Origin: Anaerolineae bacterium
GTDB taxonomy: Bacteria; Chloroflexota; Anaerolineae; CG2-30-64-16
Direction: 5' to 3'
Assembly: GCA_025454565.1 (NCBI GenBank)
Contig: JALOOE010000280.1
Span: 1-5,149, forward strand
DNA length: 5,149 nt
Shown here: piece after piece, positions 1 through 5,149 of the stretch
How the letters are laid out: the number at the start of each line of letters is the position of its first letter
How positions within the stretch are numbered: position 1 is the first letter of the stretch
The notes under the pieces: generated by a model
What the model was told of the DNA's origin: nothing
The model's database searches: none
The model's input: only the letters and a program-made list of their open reading frames with translations
Made by a program: the position numbers and the translations under genes

Positions 1-505
1 GGCTGGAGTGACCTGGGTCGTTCTTGAGCGCGGCAAGGGCGCCGGCGCGCAGATCTCAGGCCGCACCTACGCCATCGGCATCGGTTTCGGTCTCGGCGCG
101 GCGCTGTGCCAGGCGGCCAACCTGGTGATGGCCAAGCAAGGGCTCGCCGGCGGCTACCCGGCGCTGTCCGGCACGATGATCCGCATGACGTTCGCAGCGA
201 CCGTGATGTGGGTGTGGGCGGCGGTGATCGGGGAGGCCGGTCGCACGATCCGCAAGGTCCGGGCTGATGGTCAGGCGGCACGGGCGATCATCGCTGCGGC
301 GTTCATCGGGCCGTTTCTGGGCGTGTGGCTCTCGATGATCGCGGTGCAATCTTCGCGCATCGGCATTGCCTCGACGTTGATGGCGATGACGCCGGTGCTC
401 TCGCTGCCGCTGGTGCGGTTCGTCTTCAAGGAGCGCGTGACGCCGCGCGCGGTGCTCGGCACGCTGGTGGCGATGGCAGGTGTGGCCGCGATGATCTTGT
501 TGTAG
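1..505 (+). CDS. EamA/DMT-family transporter, C-terminal half (5' end outside window)
   Basis: Inner-membrane permease of the drug/metabolite transporter superfamily; the substrate cannot be told from sequence. The reading frame is open to the left edge (first full codon at base 2, reading A-G-V-T-W-V-V-L-E-R), so the GTG at 8 is probably internal rather than the start. About 165 residues are visible: the end of the first EamA repeat and linker, then a full second repeat with five hydrophobic helices. Counted from the GTG these lie at about 22-42, 52-75, 92-112, 119-140 and 146-165. The stretch with MTPVLSLPL, followed by the charged KERVTPR and a final G/A-rich helix, is the usual end of EamA proteins, so the C-terminus looks complete at TAG 503-505. 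The next gene begins 56 nt downstream on the same strand and could share its transcript. Family assignment is firm; function beyond membrane export or uptake is unknown. Confidence 0.88.
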   Translation, partial: AGVTWVVLERGKGAGAQISGRTYAIGIGFGLGAALCQAANLVMAKQGLAGGYPALSGTMIRMTFAATVMWVWAAVIGEAGRTIRKVRADGQAARAIIAAAFIGPFLGVWLSMIAVQSSRIGIASTLMAMTPVLSLPLVRFVFKERVTPRAVLGTLVAMAGVAAMILL

Positions 506-561
506 CATGGGGAAGATGAACCCCCAGTTCACTACCGGACAGTTTTCAGCCGGGAGGTATC

Positions 562-1360
562 ATGAAATTAGGTGTGGCGGGGATGTTGCCCCATTGGCGC
601 CAGATCGACCGGGCTGCGGCCAAACGTGTGCGTGATGCAGGCTTCCGGGGCGCATCGGTAGTCATCGACCGCCCGCTCGAGGCTGGCCCAGGCGAATGGC
701 TGGTACGAATGCCTGGTGAACCCCGACGACTCGTTGCGCGGCGACGGGGTGCGCGGCTTGCAGGCGCTGTGCCGTTGGGGACGGCTGCTCGACGCCGGTA
801 CGGTGTACGTGCGGCCCGGCGGTCTGAACCCGAAGGGTCACTGGCTGGCCCATCCCGGCAATCACGCGCCCGAAACCTTCGACCGCCTGATCGACAGCCT
901 GCGGCAGGTGTGCGCCGTTGCTCGGGACGAGGGCGTGACGTTGGCGATCGAAGGCCACGTGTTATCGCCGCTCGATTCGGCGCAGCGCGTGGCTGACCTG
1001 TTGGCTGCCGTCGCCTCGCCCGTGCTGAAGTTCAACGTCGATCCGGTCAACTTCATCGGCACGGTGCGCGACGTGCACGACACGCGCCGGGTGCTCAACG
1101 AATTGTACGATCTGCTCGGCGCTCAGACCGTGGCCGCGCACGCCAAGGACTGCCGGCTGGGCGACGCGCTGGTGGTGCACATCGAGGAAGTCGTGCCGGG
1201 AGACGGCACGCTCGATCAGGCGTTGTTCCTGCGTCGCTTTGCGGCTTGCTGTCCCGGCGGCTACGTGCTGATCGAGCATCTGCCCGATGCGAAGGTGCCC
1301 ACCGCACGGGAAGCGGTCTGCCGTGCGGCGGAGCAGGCGGGGTTGACGTGGGAGACGTGA
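562..1360 (+). pseudogene. Sugar phosphate isomerase/epimerase-like TIM-barrel gene, broken by deletion and frameshift
   Basis: Belongs to the xylose isomerase-like TIM-barrel family of cytosolic sugar (phosphate) isomerases/epimerases; the exact substrate is unknown. Start ATG 562 has a strong Shine-Dalgarno GGGAGGT at 552-558. Frame 1 encodes a good N-terminus (MKLGVAGMLPHW..., ending RPLEA, residue 41, base 684) and then turns into Arg-rich out-of-frame translation. Family-like sequence resumes in frame 2 from about base 683 (LAQANGWYECLVNPD) and continues to TGA 1358-1360. The barrel's likely metal-binding residues are all present in frame 2: Glu in AIEGH (950-952), Asp in FNVDP (1040-1042), His in AAHAKD (1139-1141) and Glu in LIEHL (1274-1276). 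The joined parts give about 265 residues. In related proteins a helix and strand separate the N-terminal strand-helix from the NGWYE segment, so roughly 15-25 residues seem lost. The rest is well conserved, which argues for recent damage or a sequence error. Confidence 0.75.
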
Positions 1361-1391
1361 AAGGTGAAAGGTGGCACCTTACACCTGGCAC
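1357..1391. terminator. Imperfect dyad between convergent genes, possible bidirectional terminator
   Basis: An inverted repeat is centred on base 1374. The inner arms AAGGTG (1368-1373) and CACCTT (1375-1380) match perfectly. Extending outward, 1357-1373 pairs with 1375-1391 at 14 of 17 positions. As RNA the central pairs would open to a small loop, leaving a stem on either strand. It overlaps the stop codon of the broken isomerase gene and sits 44 bp from the end of the convergent aldo/keto reductase gene, where a bidirectional terminator would be expected. No T-tract follows on either strand, so intrinsic termination is only a suggestion. The dyad arises from the same heptamer repeats that fill the spacer. 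Confidence 0.4.
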
Positions 1392-1428
1392 CTTACACCT
1401 GGTACCTGACTCCTGGCGCCTGATCCCG
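1373..1428. repeat. Short tandem repeat array, 14-bp unit built of two heptamers
   Basis: Two perfect 14-bp copies (1373-1386 and 1387-1400) each consist of GGCACCT plus TACACCT. A third copy at 1401-1414 (GGTACCT, GACTCCT) matches at 11 of 14 positions. A fourth at 1415-1428 (GGCGCCT, GATCCCG) is decayed. Directly to the left, GTGAAAG occurs twice in tandem (1357-1363, 1364-1370) and is close to the reverse complement of the same heptamers. The array fills nearly the whole 74-bp convergent spacer and has no coding potential. It resembles intergenic simple repeats that spread by slippage; no function can be read from it. Confidence 0.8.
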
Positions 1429-1434
1429 GTCGCG

Positions 1435-2427
1435 CTAGGCCGCCAGGATGGCGTCGATCGCAGCCAGCTCTTCGGCGCTGAACGCGAGATTGTTGAGCGC
1501 GGCGACGCTCTCTTCGATTTGGGCCACGCGGCTGGCGCCGATGAGGGCTGAGGTCATGCCCTTGTGGCGCAGCACCCATGCGACAGCGAGCTGGGCCATC
1601 GTTTGGCCGCGCGCGCCGGCGATCTCGTTGAGCCGGCGCACTTTCGCTACACGTTCCTCGGTGACGTGCTGCGGTCGCAGGAAGCCGGTCGGCCGGCCCG
1701 CGCGTGAATCGGCGGGGATGCCGTCCAGATAGCGGCCCGTCAACATGCCCTGCGCCAGCGGCGAGAACGCGATACAGCCGATCCCTTCCTCATCGAGGGT
1801 GCTCAGTAGCTCCGGTTCGACCCAGCGGTTGAACATGTTGTAGCTCGGCTGGTGGATCAGGCAGGGGGTGCCGAGCTGGCGGAGGAGCGCGGCCGCGCGG
1901 CGGGTGAAGTCGGGGTTGTATGACGAGATGCCCGCATACAGCGCCCGGCCGCTGCGCACCGCGGTGTCGAGCGCGCTCATCGTCTCTTCCAGCGGCGTCT
2001 CCGGATCGGGGCGATGGCTGTAGAAGATATCGACATAATCTACGCCCATACGCCTGAGGCTCTGGTCAAGGCTGGCGATCAGGTATTTGCGCGAACCCCA
2101 CTCACCGTAGGGGCCGGGCCACATCAGGTAGCCGGCCTTCGTCGAGAGGATCAACTCGTCACGGTGAGCAGCCAAGTCCTGCCTGAAGATGTGGCCGAAG
2201 TTCTCTTCGGCCGAGCCGGGCGGCGGCCCGTAGTTGTTCGCCAGATCGAAATGCGTGATGCCCAGGTCGAACGCGCGCCGGAGCATGGCGCGCGCGTTCT
2301 CGAGCGCGTCGACGCCGCCGAAATTGTGCCACAGGCCGAGCGAGACGGCCGGCAGTTTGAGTCCGCTGCGTCCGCAGCGGTTGTAGCGCATGGTATCGTA
2401 GCGCGTGGCAGAGGATAGCCAGGGCAT
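1435..2427 (-). CDS. gpr: Aldo/keto reductase, L-glyceraldehyde 3-phosphate reductase (YghZ/Gpr) type
   Basis: Cytosolic NADPH-dependent reductase of the aldo/keto reductase superfamily, 330 aa. The best-known relative is E. coli YghZ (AKR14A), which reduces L-glyceraldehyde 3-phosphate and methylglyoxal and is thought to detoxify reactive aldehydes. As I recall the E. coli protein, the resemblance runs through the whole length: SLGLWHNFGG (29-38), FDLANNYGPPPGSAEENFG (60-78), STKAGY (95-100), MWPGPYG (102-108), YVDIFYSHR (131-139) and HQPSYN (192-197). The catalytic tetrad is intact as Asp61, Tyr66, Lys97 and His138; cofactor-binding SPLAQGMLTGRY (222-233) and IGASR (296-300) are also present. 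The start at 2427 is supported by an E. coli-like N-terminus (MxWL...RY) and by GAAGGAG just upstream (2434-2440, minus strand). It ends about 15 residues earlier than E. coli YghZ, without loss of the barrel. It appears monocistronic, with its own promoter. The enzyme group is firm; the in vivo substrate is inferred. Confidence 0.93.
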   Translation of the reverse strand: MPWLSSATRYDTMRYNRCGRSGLKLPAVSLGLWHNFGGVDALENARAMLRRAFDLGITHFDLANNYGPPPGSAEENFGHIFRQDLAAHRDELILSTKAGYLMWPGPYGEWGSRKYLIASLDQSLRRMGVDYVDIFYSHRPDPETPLEETMSALDTAVRSGRALYAGISSYNPDFTRRAAALLRQLGTPCLIHQPSYNMFNRWVEPELLSTLDEEGIGCIAFSPLAQGMLTGRYLDGIPADSRAGRPTGFLRPQHVTEERVAKVRRLNEIAGARGQTMAQLAVAWVLRHKGMTSALIGASRVAQIEESVAALNNLAFSAEELAAIDAILAA

Positions 2428-2457
2428 GGAAGTCTCCTTCGCAGATGAGATAGCGTG

Positions 2458-2486
2458 TGTATAGCATGGACGCCAGCAGTTGACAA
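2458..2486 (-). promoter_or_regulatory. Predicted sigma70-type promoter of the aldo/keto reductase gene
   Basis: On the minus strand the -35 box TTGTCA (2481-2486, 5 of 6 to consensus) is followed after exactly 17 bp by the -10 box TATACA (2458-2463, 4 of 6). The -10 box is preceded by TGC, giving an extended -10. Transcription would start near 2451, leaving a leader of about 24 nt that carries the Shine-Dalgarno site. The position fits the start codon at 2427 well. Prediction from sequence only. Confidence 0.6.
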
Positions 2487-2510
2487 ATTGGCGTAGGACG
2501 AAGAGCTATC
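2480..2510 (+). promoter_or_regulatory. Possible weak promoter towards the small membrane protein
   Basis: A perfect TTGACA (2480-2485) lies on the plus strand, but the best -10 candidate, GCTATC at 2505-2510, is poor and sits after a long 19-bp spacer. It would leave a leader of about 150 nt before the ATG at 2669. The TTGACA overlaps the -35 box of the minus-strand promoter by five bases, so the two would compete for polymerase if both are real. Low confidence. Confidence 0.25.
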
Positions 2511-2668
2511 GAGAAAGCCGGCCACGGATCAGCCACGACTGCGTGAATGGGAGCCGATTGCGGTGTTCCTTCATTCGTGACGCCTGCGTGGACGGTTTCG
2601 CCCGTAAGCGCATCATGGAAGCGCCTGAAGATCGGCGTTCGTGCAATCTTTTTTTGGAGATACCTTAA
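2511..2668. other. Non-coding part of the divergent spacer; no clear element
   Basis: This is the part of the 241-bp spacer beyond the predicted promoters. I find no credible gene here: the open frames on both strands give low-complexity or family-less peptides. A run of seven T (2649-2655) lies immediately before the Shine-Dalgarno GGAG (2656-2659) of the next gene, and no strong stem precedes it. Short inverted pieces such as CGCC and GGCG (around 2620-2637) are too small to call a terminator. Confidence 0.5.
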
Positions 2669-3025
2669 ATGTCCATACCCTGGCGGGACATCGCTCCCGT
2701 AATTGTTTCGATCTGTATCATCATTGGCGTGGCGATCGTACGCTCGTATTCGCGGACGGCGGCGGCGATCATGGCGACCATGCCGATCAATGTGCCGCTG
2801 GCGCTGTGGGTGGTCTATGCCGGCGCGAACGGCGACCGGGGAACCATGGCGGAATTCACCGGTTCGATGCTCATCGGCATTTTTCCCACGGTGTTCTTTC
2901 TTGTGGTCGTGGCGCTCGCCGCGCGCGCCGGCTGGCGTCTGGCGCCGATGCTGGCAGCCGGATACGCGGTGTGGGGCGTCTGCCTCGGGCTGACGCTGGG
3001 CGTGCGGCATCTGCTGACCCGGTGA
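2669..3025 (+). CDS. Small four-helix integral membrane protein, GlpM/DUF3147-like
   Basis: Encodes 118 residues, mostly hydrophobic, with four predicted transmembrane helices at about 8-25, 31-51, 64-85 and 91-111. Short charged loops lie between them (RSYSRT, GANGDRG, RAGWR) and the tail GVRHLLTR is basic. Size and layout, a Pro-containing second helix, the AxxGDRG-type loop, FPTVFF in helix three and the AVWG motif in helix four recall the GlpM/DUF3147 group of small inner-membrane proteins of unknown biochemical role. I compared it only from memory with E. coli GlpM, so this is a suggestion. ATG 2669 follows GGAG (2656-2659) with a 9-nt gap and starts just ahead of the first helix. The gene stands between the divergent reductase and glnS, with 89 nt before the latter. 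Being a real gene is well supported by codon use and membrane topology; function is unknown. Confidence 0.75.
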   Translation: MSIPWRDIAPVIVSICIIIGVAIVRSYSRTAAAIMATMPINVPLALWVVYAGANGDRGTMAEFTGSMLIGIFPTVFFLVVVALAARAGWRLAPMLAAGYAVWGVCLGLTLGVRHLLTR

Positions 3026-3029
3026 GGTC

Positions 3030-3056
3030 TGCCCCAAAGTTGTGATTTGCGGGGCA
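3030..3056 (+). terminator. Compact hairpin after the membrane protein gene, at the glnS promoter
   Basis: TGCCCC (3030-3035) pairs with GGGGCA (3051-3056). Inside it AAA (3036-3038) pairs with TTT (3046-3048), with a two-base bulge (3049-3050) and a 7-nt loop. It begins 5 nt after the stop codon of the membrane protein gene, a typical place for a terminator, but no T-tract follows. The right arm overlaps the proposed glnS -35 box, so it could equally be an operator-like dyad. Confidence 0.4.
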
Positions 3057-3075
3057 ATGATGCTCATGCTAGAAT
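3047..3075 (+). promoter_or_regulatory. Predicted extended -10 promoter of glnS
   Basis: The -10 box TAGAAT (3070-3075, 5 of 6) is preceded by TGC (3067-3069), an extended -10 motif. A weak -35 box TTGCGG (3047-3052) is placed 17 bp upstream. Transcription would begin near 3082, giving a leader of about 33 nt with the Shine-Dalgarno GAGGAG at 3099-3104. This suggests glnS is transcribed independently of the membrane protein gene. Prediction only. Confidence 0.55.
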
Positions 3076-3114
3076 GAACACATAAGACATCAGTGTCTGA
3101 GGAGTGCCTTTCTC

Positions 3115-4800
3115 ATGCCCAACCCTGACTCTGCGCCGCCAGTAGATTTTATACGCGCGGCCATCGAAGAAGACCTGCGAACCGGCCGGTTCACCCATGT
3201 GCAAACGCGCTTTCCGCCGGAACCGAACGGCTACCTCCACATCGGCCATACCAAAGCGCTGGTCATCGACTTCGGCATCGCGCGCGAGTTCGGTGGCAAG
3301 TGCAATCTGCGTTACGACGACACGAATCCGGTCAAAGAGGATGTCGAATACGTCGACGCGATCAAAGAGGACATCCACTGGCTCGGTTTCGACTGGGAAG
3401 ACCGTGAATTCTACGCATCCGACTACTTTGACCAGCTCTACGAGATGGCGGTCGTGCTGATCAAGAAGGGCAAGGCCTACGTCTGCGACCTGAGCGCCGA
3501 GCAGATGCGCGAGTATCGCGGCAGCGCCCTCTCCGAGCCGGGCAAAAATAGCCCGTGGCGGGATCGGTCGGTGCAGGAGAATCTCGATCTGTTCGAGCGG
3601 ATGCGGAACGGGGAGTTTCCCGATGGCGCGCGCACGTTGCGCGCCAAGATCGACATGGCGCATCCGAACTTCAACATGCGCGACCCGGTGATGTACCGCA
3701 TCTTGCACGCCACGCATCACCGCACCGGCGACAAGTGGTGCATCTATCCGATGTACGACTTCGCGCACGGGCAGAGCGACTCGCTCGAAGGGATCACGCA
3801 TTCGCTCTGCTCCCTGGAATACGAGGATCATCGGCCGCTGTATGAGTGGTTCCTGAAGGAGTTGGGCATCTACGCGCCGCGGCAGATCGAGTTTGCTCGC
3901 CTGTTCCTCACGTATACGATGATGAGCAAGCGCAAAATCGGCAAGCTGGTGGACGAAGGGGTGGTGGCCGGCTGGGACGATCCGCGGCTGCAAACCCTCT
4001 GTGGGTTGCGGCGCCGCGGCTTCACCCCGGAGGCGATCCTCGATTTCACGCGCCGGATCGGCGTGGCCAAGACGAACAGCCTGATCGAGATGGGCTTGCT
4101 CGAAGCCTGTGTGCGCGAGGACCTGAACAAGCGCGCTCAGCGCGTCATGGCGGTGCTCAGACCGCTGCGCGTGGTGATCGATAACTACCCCGAAGGTCAG
4201 GTCGAATTCGTAGAGGCGACCAACAATCCAGAGGACGAGAGCATGGGCACGCGCACCATGCCGTTCAGCCGGGAAATCTACGTCGAACAGGATGATTTCC
4301 GGGAGGATGCGCCGAAAGGCTGGTTCCGCCTGGCGCCAGGTAAGGAAGTGCGGCTCAAGCACGCCTACTACATCAAGGTGCAGGAGGTGGTCAAAAACGA
4401 GCGGGGCGAGGTCGTGGAGCTGCACTGCACCTACGACCCCGAATCACGCAGCGGTGTGACCCCCGACGGGCGCAAGGTGCAGGGGACGCTGCATTGGGTT
4501 TCGGCGCAACATGCCGTGGATGCCGAAGTGCGGCTTTACGACAACCTGTTCACGGCGCCCAACCCCGACGATGTCCCGGAAGGGCAGGATTGGCGCTCGG
4601 TCGTCAATCCGAACTCGTTGGAAGTGCTGGCAGGCTGCAAGGTGGAACCGGCATTGGCAGGCGCAGCGCCCGGCAGCCGCTACCAGTTTCTGCGCCAGGG
4701 CTATTTCTGTGTGGATCTCGATGCCACGCCGGAGAAGCTGATCTTCAATCGCACCGTTTTGCTGAAGGACACCTGGGCAAAGGTTGAGAAGAAAGGCTGA
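3115..4800 (+). CDS. glnS: Glutaminyl-tRNA synthetase
   Basis: Class I aminoacyl-tRNA synthetase that charges tRNA-Gln with glutamine using ATP in the cytosol. At 561 aa it is close to the usual 550-560. The Rossmann-fold catalytic domain opens with PPEPNGYLHIGH (HIGH at 42-45), continues through LRYDDTNPVKED (65-76) and carries the GlnRS signature WCIYPMYDFAHG (208-219), whose Tyr214 and His218 match known glutamine-pocket positions as I recall them. The second ATP motif is MMSKRK (269-274). GWDDPRL (286-292), GLRRRGFTPEAI and IEMGLLEACVREDLN follow, then the two anticodon-binding beta-barrel domains with DGRKVQGTLHWVSA and the terminal FNRTVLLKDTWAKV. SLEYEDHRPLYEWF and the LHIGHTKAL context favour GlnRS over GluRS. 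ATG 3115 follows GAGGAG (3099-3104) at a somewhat long 10-nt gap. The gene seems monocistronic. Its presence implies direct Gln-tRNA charging rather than sole reliance on the GatCAB transamidation route. Confidence 0.98.
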   Translation: MPNPDSAPPVDFIRAAIEEDLRTGRFTHVQTRFPPEPNGYLHIGHTKALVIDFGIAREFGGKCNLRYDDTNPVKEDVEYVDAIKEDIHWLGFDWEDREFYASDYFDQLYEMAVVLIKKGKAYVCDLSAEQMREYRGSALSEPGKNSPWRDRSVQENLDLFERMRNGEFPDGARTLRAKIDMAHPNFNMRDPVMYRILHATHHRTGDKWCIYPMYDFAHGQSDSLEGITHSLCSLEYEDHRPLYEWFLKELGIYAPRQIEFARLFLTYTMMSKRKIGKLVDEGVVAGWDDPRLQTLCGLRRRGFTPEAILDFTRRIGVAKTNSLIEMGLLEACVREDLNKRAQRVMAVLRPLRVVIDNYPEGQVEFVEATNNPEDESMGTRTMPFSREIYVEQDDFREDAPKGWFRLAPGKEVRLKHAYYIKVQEVVKNERGEVVELHCTYDPESRSGVTPDGRKVQGTLHWVSAQHAVDAEVRLYDNLFTAPNPDDVPEGQDWRSVVNPNSLEVLAGCKVEPALAGAAPGSRYQFLRQGYFCVDLDATPEKLIFNRTVLLKDTWAKVEKKG

Positions 4801-4807
4801 AGAAAGA

Positions 4808-4867
4808 GACAGGTATATCAGGGAAACGGGGCGTGTCTTGGCTGCTTGTTTCCCGGTCTACCTTGTC
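4808..4867 (+). promoter_or_regulatory. Extended imperfect stem-loop in the glnS-bfr spacer
   Basis: A long dyad occupies most of the 92-nt spacer. The inner stem GGGAAAC (4821-4827) pairs perfectly with GTTTCCC (4848-4854) around a 20-nt loop. Outside a small internal loop (4816-4820 against 4855-4858), GACAGGTA (4808-4815) pairs with TACC and TGTC (4859-4862, 4864-4867), with one bulged T at 4863. It starts 8 nt after the glnS stop and ends 25 nt before the bfr ATG. Without a T-tract it is not a classical terminator. It may end the glnS transcript, form a structured bfr leader, or be chance. I could not place a convincing bfr promoter; TATATC at 4814-4819 is a possible -10 without a good -35. 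Confidence 0.45.
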
Positions 4868-4892
4868 CGCACTCACTTGAAAGGGGTTACCC

Positions 4893-5149
4893 ATGAAAGG
4901 CAACGAAAAGATCATCGCTACGCTGAACGTGCTGCTCGCTGACGAGCTCACCGCCATCAACCAGTACATGGTGCACTCGGAGATGTGCAAGAACTGGGGC
5001 TATGGGGAGCTGCACGAGGTTGTCGAGAAGCGCGCGATCACCGAGATGAAGCACGCCGAGATGCACATCGGCCGCATCATCTTCCTGGAAGGCTTGCCGA
5101 TTGTCAGCAAGCTGAACCCGTTGCACATCGGCGCGACCGTGCTCGCCCA
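4893..5149 (+). CDS. bfr: Bacterioferritin, N-terminal part (3' end outside window)
   Basis: Iron-storage protein of the haem-binding ferritin family; 24 subunits form a hollow shell that oxidises Fe(II) and stores it as a ferric mineral in the cytosol. Eighty-five complete codons are present of a family length near 155-160. The start MKGNEKII matches the classical MKGD/N...VI start, and LADELTAINQYMVHSEM lies in the first helix. Ferroxidase ligands are visible as Glu18, Glu51 and His54, with the conserved Tyr25. Met52, the residue that ligates haem at the subunit interface in known bacterioferritins, is kept, as are EMKHAE (51-56) and FLEGLP (64-69). These set it apart from non-haem ferritins and Dps. 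ATG 4893 has AAAGGGG at 4880-4886, 6 nt away. No Fur-like box is recognisable in the 92-nt spacer. The remaining ligands (around residues 94, 127 and 130) fall outside the window, so completeness of the site cannot be judged. Confidence 0.95.
   Translation, partial: MKGNEKIIATLNVLLADELTAINQYMVHSEMCKNWGYGELHEVVEKRAITEMKHAEMHIGRIIFLEGLPIVSKLNPLHIGATVLA

Noticed and set aside
562..996. The 144-codon frame read as one intact protein
   Set aside because: Only the first 41 residues look like a barrel N-terminus; the rest is Arg-rich out-of-frame translation of the isomerase gene.
716..1360. The 214-codon frame read as an independent gene starting at GTG 716
   Set aside because: The GTG lies inside the conserved WYECLVNPD segment, has no ribosome-binding site and would lack the first barrel elements.
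1373..1428. CRISPR array
   Set aside because: Units are 7/14 bp and directly adjacent with no spacers; it is a simple tandem repeat.
2480..2668. 62-codon plus-strand frame in the spacer
   Set aside because: No Shine-Dalgarno site, no family resemblance, Arg/Ser/Cys-rich composition, and it ends at the stop just before the membrane gene's ATG.
2159..3067. Open frame of 302 codons on the minus strand across the divergent spacer
   Set aside because: It overlaps the membrane protein gene in antisense and the reductase gene out of frame. The product is dominated by His, Arg and Gln without any recognisable domain.
3064..4425. Open frame of 453 codons on the minus strand opposite glnS
   Set aside because: It lies wholly antisense to a clearly functional glnS. 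Its product is His/Leu/Val-rich with no family motifs, as expected from the antisense frame of a GC-rich gene.
4814..4819. TATATC as the -10 box of a bfr promoter
   Set aside because: The only -35-like sequence, TTGAGA at 4784-4789, is 24 bp away, too far for a sigma70 promoter, so it was not listed as a feature.
1..5149. Mobile element, defence system or biosynthetic cluster
   Set aside because: No transposase, integrase, nuclease or helicase genes and no biosynthetic gene set; the genes are common metabolic, translation and storage functions with uniform composition.

Overview
This looks like an ordinary chromosomal stretch from a GC-rich free-living bacterium. The genes are densely packed, use G/C-ending codons and have purine-rich Shine-Dalgarno sites. 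A bacterial glutaminyl-tRNA synthetase next to a bacterioferritin, and a repeat-laden convergent spacer, would fit a Chloroflexota-type genome. That assignment is a weak inference and nothing in the window proves it. I see no phage, insertion sequence, CRISPR, toxin-antitoxin or defence genes.

Left arm (1-1434, + strand): the window opens inside a ten-helix EamA/DMT-family transporter, of which the C-terminal half is present. A TIM-barrel sugar phosphate isomerase/epimerase-like gene follows after 56 nt. It is broken: the first 41 codons lie in one frame and the rest in another, and about 15-25 residues that normally join them appear to be missing. It is therefore either a deletion pseudogene or an assembly error. 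It converges on an aldo/keto reductase on the - strand. The short spacer between them holds an array of 7/14-bp repeats with a near-perfect dyad centred on base 1374.

Middle (1435-3025): the aldo/keto reductase closely resembles the L-glyceraldehyde 3-phosphate reductase (YghZ/Gpr) group and has the complete catalytic tetrad. It has a good sigma70-like promoter on the - strand. A 241-bp divergent spacer separates it from a small four-helix membrane protein with GlpM/DUF3147-like architecture.

Right arm (3026-5149, + strand): a compact hairpin and an extended -10 promoter precede a complete glnS (561 aa). An extended imperfect stem (4808-4867) fills the 92-nt spacer before bacterioferritin (bfr), which is cut by the window end but already shows its ferroxidase and haem-ligand residues.

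The genes do not form one pathway: transport, sugar metabolism, aldehyde detoxification, translation and iron storage sit side by side. I did not find a convincing new biological system. The points most worth checking are the broken isomerase gene, the repeat dyad at 1357-1428 and the structured glnS-bfr spacer.
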